Shown in pieces: positions 1-10,146 of a DNA stretch of 64,000 nt; the stretch's first letter is position 1, and each line of letters opens with the position of its first letter. A model generated the notes under the pieces. The model made no database searches, was not told the origin of the DNA, and saw nothing but the letters and a program-made list of their open reading frames with translations. The translations under genes and the position numbers were made by a program. The stretch is taken from the NCBI GenBank assembly GCA_008933995.1, contig WARS01000034.1, positions 4,566,707 to 4,630,706 of the forward strand, read 5' to 3'. The stretch comes from Datnioides undecimradiatus (lineage: Eukaryota > Chordata > Actinopteri > Lobotiformes > Datnioididae).

Positions 1-1859
1 TCACACTACAGCCATGACACAGTAACAGCCTGCAGTAAATGAGGTGCTCTCGCAGTTACAGCCGGGTAAACTGACGGGATGCTGGAGCATTTAGCCCTGA
101 GATGCACAGCCACAGCCTCTACTGAAATATTCCCACGCTATCTTGCAGGGACACCATTCCAGAGGCATCCATAATGCAATAAGGCGTCGGTGTGGTAAAA
201 ATAAGATTGGCTATTATTAGAAACAACTAGACGGCACATCTTCTTATGTGCCGACACAACAGAAGGCTAGCACTACATTTCTGTTGCACAGTGGGGTGCA
301 GCCGAGTTAAAGGCAGAGAGCCTATTTATCCTTAAGGAGGCTCCAGTGCTGGGAATCCACGCCTCTGGAGTCGGTGCATCAACTGGATGTTGCTGTTTCC
401 TGGAAAATATGGGGGGTGATTAGTGCCACAGAGCAGCAGCGGGAGAGTGACAGGGATGTTAGTGTCAAAGATGTCAGCCTACCAAGAAGCAACTGCAAAG
501 TCATCCTGATGCTATTCATCTTGACTTACAGGTCAACAAGCTGTAAAATGTATAAGTATAATTAACAAGTCGATTACAAATAAAAAAAACAATTCAAATG
601 AACAAAGCCTGCAAAAGGGCACGCGGGAAGAATCGGGAGATGCTGTCTGATCAAAGTAAATTTGGAGAAAAGATTTAAAAGAAGTCACTGATTCTGCTGG
701 AATGATCTGCACAGATAATGTGTTCCATGACTCCAAAGCATAATATAAAGTGGCTAAAACTGGCACAGGGGGGCCACCTCACTCCGCTCCCCCTGGGGTC
801 ACGCATAAGTGGATACGGCAGTCCGGCTAGCTAAAAAAACCTATTCAAATCATTCTTTTCATTTTCAATATTACTATCCATTAGCTCCCGCATCTGCAGA
901 CTCATTGGCTCAATAATGTCATTATACATCCCCCTTTGCTCCTGACACACGTAAGTAAGAACTCTGATGGGCACTACAGGGCTTGGTCGCTTATGAAGCA
1001 GAAACACTGCACATGGACTGACCAGTTGGCAGGGTTTAACATTAGAATGGTGACGTTTGAACTTTGCAGCTGTGTCTCTGTGATAACCTGCTTTTAGTTT
1101 GTCGGTCTGTGTTTGCTGTGCGCTTTTCAGCATTTCTAGTTACTGTATAAATAATAAGCAGTTGCAAGTGAAGCACTAAATAGCATTTTGAGGTTTACTG
1201 ATAACTGGAATTGATCATATTTATAAGGAAAGTCATAACAGATTAACTATTCTTTTGAAGGGAATCCACTTACTACCAGCCTCCAGATTGTTCCTCATGA
1301 TCACTCCTCTATGAGCAGGTATACACAAACTAGACATAAAGACCACCCTGCAGTCAACAAAAGACATAACCTAAATTTTTACGTAACAAGTCAAATCCTA
1401 TGCTAAACCATACTTGCTAGTATCATGGTATTAATGACCCCTCATATGGATATTTTTCCAAAAAATGCTCCACTGCAGTAACAGGAAATGACATGGAAAA
1501 CAAACAAGTTTGCCTGAACCAGTCGAAGGCCTTATCATGTTCATTATCTGTGGCAAAAAAAACGCTTCTGTAAAGCTCTGACATATTTCCATAAGAGCAG
1601 CACAAGTCTGCATGTGTCTGAAGAGGCTATACCGGCTGCCAGCTGCTGTGATTAGCTCCTGACCTGCTCTTTATGTACTGCTGTGGCTGCAGTTCCCAGA
1701 GTGGTCATCTAGGACCTTCAGGGTTCTTTGAGAGGATGCTTAGCTTCACTGCTCACGGTCAAATCCTGCAACAAGTTGAGAATAGAATATCTATTATATG
1801 AGTCTGGGGACTTATATGACACATCACCTCTACATGGCGGGAATGAGAGACCGAGGCAG
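1..1859. other. Downstream flank of mbnl2; nothing recognised
   Basis: No conserved protein, RNA gene or repeat family was recognised. The open frames here are short and have no protein-like composition. Confidence 0.6.
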
Positions 1860-1877
1860 ACAACTCATTTGATTTTC

Positions 1878-1883
1878 TTTATT
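1878..1883 (-). terminator. mbnl2: Candidate poly(A) signal AATAAA of mbnl2
   Basis: Plus-strand TTTATT reads AATAAA on the gene strand, in the context AAAGAAATAAAGAAAATC, followed within about 40 nt by T/G-rich sequence (GAGTTGTCTGCCTCGGTC). Cleavage would fall near 1855-1868. No better hexamer was noticed nearby, but upstream A-rich segments such as plus 4645-4655 could give shorter UTRs. Confidence 0.6.
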
Positions 1884-2123
1884 TCTTTCTTTCAATAGAT
1901 TTTACACTATCTTGCTGGAACCAAAGAAACATTTGACTATAGAAACATAAAATAGCACAAAATATATGCAAAAAGAATACATTTAAAAATGATTACATTG
2001 AAACTATAAATCCGATGAGGGTCTTCTTGTCAATTCATCTTTATGTCTTTACTCTGTTTGGTAGGGCCCACTGCAACAACGATGGCACAGGCAGTCACAA
2101 TTCAAAACCTGCAGCCTCCGGTG

Positions 2124-2139
2124 TAGCGCCCTCTGCTGG
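2124..2139 (-). promoter_or_regulatory. CTCF-like motif at the 3' end of mbnl2
   Basis: On minus it reads CCAGCAGAGGGCGCTA, matching the core CCASYAGRKGGCRS at all 14 positions. It lies inside the 3' UTR, about 250 nt before the poly(A) signal. Confidence 0.5.
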
Positions 2140-2780
2140 CTAAAGCTGTGAAGTACAAGCTCTGAACAGTTCCATTGTAAGGCAATGGGACAAAGAGATC
2201 TCACTACAGATTTGGGAGACCAGAGGTAAAGATCAATGACTGTTCACTCTGCTGCAGTCGCCCCCTTTTGGCCTTGCGATGCGCGTATTAAAACCTTTAA
2301 AAAAATGATTTTAGATATAAAGATACATATTTGAAATGAAACTGAGAAGGGATTTGAGAAGAGAGACCCGTTCAAGTCTCCTGAATAAATTTCATAAGAG
2401 CTCTTAAAAACATAAAACCTTAAGCACGATGGACTCAAGATAAGGCAAAGTGTTTGGATAAGCTGAGTCTGTTCAGTTGACCAACTGCTCAGAAAGTGCT
2501 TACATTTGTCTTTTTTCCCATCAGTCAATCATTGCCAACACATTTTTAAAAAAAAACAGAAACATTAACCTACATCTCAAGAGGATTCCATACACAAGGG
2601 CATTGTGGGTCACCAAATGAGGACATTTCGTGTACAGACTTTTTTTTTTGTCACTAGAAACATTCATTACGTTATCATTTAAGTAAGAAAAGAAAAGGTT
2701 GTCTCCTCATGCAACATGTTGAAGTTAAAGTTCTTCAGCGTCTGCTTTTGATTGATGAACAGATTTACTGTACGAGCAGG

Positions 2781-2812
2781 AGGGGGGTCGGGGTGGGGGT
2801 GGGGGTGGGGCA
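2781..2812 (+). repeat. (GGGGTG)n tract, C-rich in mbnl2 mRNA
   Basis: Four or more G runs on plus. In the mRNA it reads as CCCCAC repeats, the type of sequence bound by poly(C)-binding proteins that stabilise mRNAs. Confidence 0.75.
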
Positions 2813-4711
2813 AAAACCTCTGAACCCTTAAAGGAAGTGAAAAACTGATCACATCTTTAAACAATATGAAAAGTGCAATCCTTAACTCTAGTGATACATA
2901 CGCCTCGAATAAAATGTCAGTGTGGAACCTAAAGGTCCTTTGTCAGGGGAAGAGTTGTACATCTGAACTTATTAATTTATAGATTATTTAGTTCTTATAT
3001 ATATATATTTATATATAATCTATGTAACATCAATGACTTTAAATCTATTTAAGTGTTACAGTCACAGCACTATAGAGGCTGTCATTTGCTAATGAAAATA
3101 TTAGGTCATTGTCATAATCTCAGTGAAGAATAAGAAATGTTCATATCTTCTTTACAATCTACCTTGTGTACAGTGTTCTAGCAAAAAGAAACAAAAATCA
3201 ACTTAACAATGTCATTTACAAAAATACCCAACTTTAGTAATTGCAACATTTGGTTGCCACAGCAACAACTTAATATTGTTATGAAATACTATTATACTAG
3301 AGTGAAAAGTACATCTTTTTTGAATTTTTCTTCTCTTTTTTTTGGTAAAATGTCATCTATACAATAAACATTTTTTTTTTTCCAACAACACAAGCAACTC
3401 TATAACTATGCTCATTACTGCAACACCGTGATCCTTATATCGATGAGAAGGCAAGAAAGATCCAGTAGCTTTCCATTGGTGGGTCGACCTTTAAACCCCG
3501 CCCTTCAGACATGTGCGACTTCTCATTCGCTGACCTGACATGTTAGACCTTGAAATGACCAACCGTGCAGAATGTAGCACAGCTCAATAAATTACATTCA
3601 TTTCAAAATAGAATAGTTAACAACATTGTTTTTTTTTTTTGACTAAAATTTGACCAAGAGTAACATAAGATAAATTACAACAAAATAGAACTTTTACCAC
3701 CTTCCACGAATATTACATACAAATCATAATGCGTGTGAAGACAATCAGAGTGAAGCCAACGCGTGGAACCGGGGTGAAGAGCTCCCGTTCCGAGGTGTGA
3801 TTGTGGATTGTCAATGTTAATCAAGCACCATGAAATTACATCAGAATTTTTGGGGGGGGAAAAAAAAAGAAAAAGAAAAAGGGAAAATAAAATTTAGTAT
3901 CGTGAGTTAAAACACGCCGTTGATAAAATGCAAACGATTAAGAGATGGTTGGTCTGAAATGATAAAACGATTTATGATGTTGGCTAAAAGACAGATGATT
4001 GTTTTGAGTACAGGTGGAGATGCGGAGGGGTTTTCTTTTTGGAGGAGGTGGGGGTCAAACATACCTTGATAATAGACACAACACAAATTTTAAATAACTT
4101 TTGAATACATTTCTAGAACCGTGAATATAAACTCTCAAAATAAGAGACACTTTACATACATTACACAGTTTACAATACATTGTTTGTTTGTTTTTTTTTA
4201 AATCTCACTCACGTTCCTCATGTAAACTACTCAAAACCATGGTAAGAAACGAAGGTACACCATGAAAGTCACCAAACATTCTACAAAGCTATTTTTGATT
4301 TGTCGTTTCTTTAACTTCTTTTGTTTCTGTAAAGTCACTTGTGATGTTGACGATGGGCCACTGGAAAGCTGGCTCCAGTGGACGGTTCGGCGAAAACGTC
4401 TTTCCCGAAAGGTCCGCGTGGCTTGTGACAGCCGGTGGTTTGTGTCTGTGACTCTTAGTGATACACTCTGGATGCGTGTGGTGTTTGATGAGCATTTTTT
4501 TTAGGCACTTCTACAGTTTTTTTTCTAAAATGGAACAGGATTATCGGTGATAGTAGGGTTGGACAGGACAACCGACGGTCACAGATAGCCCTCCAGTCGA
4601 AGTTCAAGTCATCTTTTGCTTGACGAGCGTCGTCAAATGCACCGTTTTATTTTTTTTGTTGGGTTTTTTTGTTGTTTTTTTTTTGTTTAGTCTTAGCACT
4701 TAAGTTCCTCA

Positions 4712-4737
4712 CCCTCCCTCCCCCTCCCCCCCCGCCC
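4712..4737 (-). repeat. G-rich tract in mbnl2 mRNA (possible RNA G-quadruplex)
   Basis: C-rich on plus, so G-rich in the mRNA, with at least four runs of three or more G separated by single A or C bases. This meets the usual quadruplex pattern. Confidence 0.7.
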
Positions 4738-5822
4738 GAAAACCTCACCTACCAGGCCTGGTGTTGTCATCACCTGCTGGACCTCGCTTCAAGTCCCAGT
4801 CTGCCGGCAGACCATCAGTCTCCAGATACGGACAACACATGCACGCACACACACACAAGGCTTGGTTATGTCTGGAACGAACCCTCAAGCTTTTGTTAAG
4901 CCCTTGGCACAGACCCGAGCCTTTAGGCTTTTCGGTAATGGCCACGACTATCTTCTGTCAACACTGGGCACTGTCTTCTCCAGTCCCGACCACATGCAAA
5001 AATCCGTGCACAATCTATCCCGCCACTCCTCCCCAACACAAACAGATAAAAGGGGGTTCTGAGCAGCTTCCGCTGCGTCAAAACAGAAACAAAAAAGGAT
5101 TTATCGGGGCGTTAAAACGTGGCTCTGCTGATTCCAGAACTCTTCCAGGCTGCGACTTTGGCAAGGTGTTTTCCAAGAGGTGAGAAGTTGGCAGGGCAGG
5201 GAAGGGGAGGATGATGAGCTTCATCATGGCATCTCAACAGCATGTGGGGGCAGGTGAGGGTCACAGAGGTAACCCTCGCAGGGGGGACGGCCACATTAAG
5301 AAATCATGAGCCTGTCTCGCCCCCGAGGACATTCAACTTTGTGGAGAGGAAAGAAAAACAAAAACACAAACAAAAGACGGCGAGATGGAAACCCACTTGA
5401 AAGCGCAGAGTGCGGTCGGTGTGGTTGTGCACGGGTTTTTTTTTTCTGTGACTCTTCCTGTTTTCCACGTCAACATTAAGCACTATAGTTCTCGTATAGT
5501 GCAAATCAAGCATCTGTTTCACTAACCAAAGGGAACATTGTGCAGCGATCTCAGAATAAATATGAAAGAGAGGGGATCCACGGTACTTTGGGAGAACAGT
5601 TGTTAAAATGACCTCTATAGTGTGTTTTCTATGTATGTTGTACTATACATAAGAATATTTTTGACTTTTTCATGTTAATAGTTTTTTCTAGCAATACATA
5701 CAGTATATATCTTTTTTTTGTGTGTGTGTGTGTTACACCGGCACTGCAGTTCTTACGGTTAAATTGAAGTGTTACACTCTTAGCATGCAGGTTGCTGGAC
5801 CTCTATGGGAGAGGTAAGGTAG

Positions 5823-5830
5823 TATTTACA
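5823..5830 (-). promoter_or_regulatory. Pumilio response element UGUAAAUA in the 3' UTR
   Basis: Plus TATTTACA is UGUAAAUA in the mRNA, an exact UGUANAUA match, 60 nt after the stop codon. Such 8-mers also occur by chance. Confidence 0.35.
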
Positions 5831-5889
5831 CAGGGGCTGTTTTGGGTTTCCTAGTGCAGCTTCGTGACACTCCGTTCCCTTCCTGATGC

Positions 5890-5904
5890 CTACTTCAGGA
5901 TGAT
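5890..5904 (-). CDS. mbnl2: mbnl2 terminal coding segment (IILK and stop)
   Basis: The last exon opens behind an excellent acceptor, CCCTCTCCCGCAG|ATC, and reads ATC ATC CTG AAG TAG, giving ...ANQ-IILK-stop in phase 0 from the 95-nt exon. I believe an MBNL2 isoform with a short IILK-type tail exists in vertebrates, but this is from memory. If the 95-nt exon is skipped, entry here is in another frame. The assignment rests on the splice signal, the phase and the long AT-rich UTR-like sequence that follows. Confidence 0.8.
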   Translation of the reverse strand: MILK

Positions 5905-8900
5905 CTGCGGGAGAGGGACAGAAAAGAAAGGAGAGAACAAGGAGAGAAAGATTTAGTCCACCTGAAAGAGAGAAATGTCATTAACTCACGTCATGTCGAT
6001 TAGTTGTGTACAAAATCTGCAGTGTGGCTGTCTTCATTTATCAAATATATTCGAATATACAGAGAGTACCAACGTAAGTAGGTAGACTTTATGCTTTTGC
6101 TGTGTTTGGTGTCTCTTTGAGATCTAGGTCAAACAGTATTTGCTGTTGTTCTGCCTCAGCGTGCTTCAAACAAAGTGAAACATCCAACAACTCTTGAAGT
6201 CCAAAATCCACACCTGTTAAATGTTGGACTGGCCTGGTGTGGAGTTGAGGGCACCAAGGCAACATACTTTGTTGGTAGTTCAGGCCTTGATTCATTCTGT
6301 GGTTAGCTGTAAGAAACTATTTTGCAAGTGGAGACGTTTAAACCTGCAGAGAACGCCTTGCAGTTGGGTCAGATCGAGGTTGAACTCCAGAAGCTTTTAC
6401 TAAACCACTTCCTGTGCACCACTGTTGGCGCAGGTGTTTAGGAACCGAGTGCGACCGCTGTGTTCAGATCTGCTCAAAGGAAACAGCCCCAAGGGGGACC
6501 CGGTTACCAAACACCCTGAAGATTTTCTTCTTCTACCCTTCACTACTCTTTGTGTCTTCGGTGGAGACTGTCTGAAGTGTGCGCGGTTGTCCCATTTGTG
6601 CGACAGTTCTTGGAGAGGGCTCACAAAGGCAGAGGGATGCAGCCACGATGGGAGGCCTTTCACACCAACTTTGAGCGTCCCCATTCAGAGGTATCAATAT
6701 ATTTCCCTTTGGAAGTGGTCGGGCACCATGTTTGTACTTTGTTGAAGCATTCTGAGACATCAGGCGGACGATGTGTGTTCAGACAATCGTAAATAAAATA
6801 ATATTGATCAATGAATAAAGCTGTGATTACGCCTCCTGCCTGGTGTTTTAATGCAGACAAGAGCAAACGCTTCTAGTAATTTGCAAATAGCATTGGACCC
6901 AGGTCTGATCACCTCTGCATGTATTCTCTTTTAAGAAGATAAAGACTAATCCAACACACCACAGAGAGAGAGAGAGGGAAAGAAGAAGTCTACAGGGGGG
7001 AGACAGGTAGAAGAGCTGCTGGCTGCCATCGTGTGGTTGCCACTGGCAGCGAGCCAACACGGAACAAAGCTGCACGGTGCTTGTTAATAGACAACAAACA
7101 GTCAGCAAAGGACAGAAGCCACTGGTCACATCACACATCACGGAAGATCACCACAGGTGGAGAGCGTGTGATGTGCGCGGGCTCCGCTGAAAGCCCGCTC
7201 CGCAGAGCAGTATGGAAACTGGAAAATATTTTTAGGTGCCAGATGGGTGGGATCAGCCAGATAAGATCGGTACACCCCACCCGTCTGGCACCACAGGGGG
7301 GGTGAAAACAAACACCGAGAATTGTTTGCAGGTCCTATTTGTCTTTGATTTGGCGCAGAGATGCTAGCGGCATGGCTCAGGCTGGAAAACGTCAGGAAGA
7401 CGGCACAGCAGCGGCATAATTAAACGCATGTTGCAGAATCATAGAGGAGGTTTGAACTGTTGTGGCTTTTTCACTGATTAATATCAGATTATTATCCTAA
7501 TTGCGCTGGATCTTAGTGACCGAGTGTGTTAAATTGAATAAATGTGATAGGAATAATGACAGGTTCCCTCCACGGGGAGGTGAGACACTGAGCCCTGGTC
7601 CTCCAGTCAAAGTGCTGCTCAATAAATCAATGTGTAATTGTGTTTAATTTGAACACCTTATCATTCTCCCGTACTCAGACTGATCAGATAGAGCTTGGGT
7701 GGTGTAATTCCACATTCCGGCAGGAGAGGGAGCTGCTACTTCACGGTCTCCAGCGAGAGCGGTGACGTTAGCAGGGACCCCAAGCGCTGTTAGCACATGG
7801 TTAATATGAGCTGGAACATGGAACAATGTGATTGGTCGCTTCATGTCGTGTCACAGTGACTGTTCAGAGGGTCATGAGTTGACCAGACTCTGAACCTCTC
7901 GACACGCCTGCAACGTCCTGTCTCAGTACGCATGTGTGGACAGGCAGACGTCTGTGATGACTCATGTGACCGTGATCATTTAATTCCCCTCACTTAGTTC
8001 TGCCCTAACCGTCCTGACCCGTGACAGCTCAGGAGATGCTGATGGATGATGCTAACCAGCTAGCATTAGTATAACTCTTTGTTTGCAGCTCACAGTCTGG
8101 GGCTGAGAGGTTGCTCTTCAGCACAAATACCAATGTCTGCACCATGTGCTTTAAAAATAATCAGAATCTGGCTGTTTATTCTGAGAAGGCATACGATGGG
8201 GATGGCTGTAGTAAACGAGGCGTGCTCTGTTTGCAGTACAGCTGGTGATTAGGAGTGTTAACTGTGTCCTAGCTGGAGAGGTCTTTATGCAGGGCGGGGA
8301 GAAGGAGGGGGAGAAACAGAGGGGGACAGAAGGAGACAGACAGCGAAGGCTGACGTCAGTGTTTCTCCGGCTCCTTGTCCCACATGCATCTTTAAAGAGC
8401 AGCTCTGCTTCCTGCTGCTACTGCTGCTGCATGCCAATTACAGGAAGAGACGGTGACTCACAGGAAGTGCACAGACTGCCGGCCTACGAGGGGCAATAAA
8501 GCACAAGGTACTGGGGCCGCATCCCCGGTTAATGACGGAGGGGAACTCTCCGAGAAATGTATTTATCTTTTTTTCATTTCAAAAGAACCTGCGGTTTTCA
8601 TTTTTCTACACTGAGAGCTTCTGTTCTCAATTAGCTTCGGAGGAACTGTTTTTGGAAAAGCAGTCTTAGAGATGCCATTTACAAAAAGTGCTACGTTAAA
8701 AAAAAAGATATACATTCTAAACTTAAGGTGGTATTAATATATTTTCTCTGTACATTGTAGAAATATGACTAAAAAGTAAATGAGTGTTGAGAAGAAGTGA
8801 TACAAAAACACCCCTAAAGATGGTATCAGTCAGTACTTAGAACAATAATGTGTTTAATATTACATTACACATATATTTACACTTTGATTGTCTGTGGTCT

Positions 8901-10114
8901 ATTTGAGGGTCCTGAATGTCCTTCTAAATTCAGACAACTGCATATCACGGTTGTTTGTTACAGCGCATTCTGACCTGTGGAACACTCCTCATCTGTTCAT
9001 CTGTGTGTCCTCAAGGCACCTCTATACTGCGCTGCCGCTAAATGATTGCCAGCTGCGTGAGGACAGAGCGCCAGCATTGTGCTGAAATTTCCAGGTTTAA
9101 AATGGGGCACACATGCGTCACTCTGGCATCCAAACCTGGCCCTGCTTCCCTGGCTCCTGCCGACACGCAGCAACAGGAGAGCCGCCGATCGGAGGCCATT
9201 TTTAGACAGCTTCTGTGATCATTTCTCCTGTGTCTGTCTCGCCCTGACAAGCGCCACCCGTAACGGTTTCCTCACATGATTTATTCTTCCTTTTGTCCCG
9301 CAAACCAGGAAAAAAGGTAAAAAGGTGAAACTGGGAGGAGTAGAAACAGAAATCCGACATGGCAGCTGTTGAGCGCTACTGCAGGAACTGCCTGTATGTG
9401 TCTGCTTGAATGTGTGAGTGTGTGTGTGTGTTTGCATAGCACACAAGCAGTACAAATGATGCCCCCTACTGCAGATGGAGAGGCTTTTTTGACAACAACA
9501 AGAAAAGTGGAAAATAAAACTTAAAACAGAACATGCAAAACAAAACCAGGAAGTAGTGCAACACAACACAACTACTACTTTGCAAATGTGGGAGCTCTGA
9601 AGAAGTGCTTGTCGGGAGCGCCTAATGGGAGTGTGCGCCGCGTTTTCCAAGAAATGCAGTACAGTGCGCCAAGGTAGCCCCTGTGCTTTAAATTCTCGAG
9701 AAAATACCCACTCAAGGTTCGCCGAGTGCGGGCGGGTGGGTGGACGGGGAGGGGCTGGGCGTGGGCTCAGCTGCAGGTTGTTGCAGCTCACTATTAGAGG
9801 GCAGCACTTATTCAGAGCTCCGGGGACTGATGAAAGAAAGCTTTAAAAGGAGCAAACCTGATTGGCTGGTGCTGTTGCTGCGTAGGGGACACTTGTGGCA
9901 GGAGTTGTTGCTGCAGAGACAGTAGCAGGCGTAGCACTGTACATCATTGGGACTTTGTTTTGAGGGTGGGAAAGGGGGAGGTGGGGGGTAAGGGGGGGGA
10001 AGAGGGAGGAGGAGGTATGGGGTAGAGGGAAGGAGGTGGTAGCGATGGACAGGTAGGTGGAGCATTATGGTAACCATGGCAACCGTTGTGATGTGTGTGT
10101 GTCGACGGTATCGG

Positions 10115-10146
<32 letters not shown>

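Larger units (their letters stand above)
1860..5889 (-). other. mbnl2: mbnl2 3' untranslated region (about 4.0 kb)
   Basis: From the TAG stop to a likely poly(A) site the sequence is AT-rich, free of long ORFs in the gene's sense and free of dispersed repeats, as expected for the long 3' UTRs of MBNL genes. It holds an AU-rich section (about 2970-3060), a Pumilio-type motif near its start, a C-rich tract and a G-rich tract (sense of the mRNA) and several A-rich runs that could cause internal priming in cDNA. The 5' border is firm; the 3' border is inferred from the AATAAA signal. Confidence 0.75.

Noticed and set aside
831..1133. 100-codon minus-strand ORF downstream of mbnl2
   Set aside because: No recognisable protein family; consistent with chance in AT-rich flank.
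9219..9791. 190-codon minus-strand ORF
   Set aside because: Contains the translation of a CA repeat (HTHTHTHT) and no conserved segment; it lies in the last intron.
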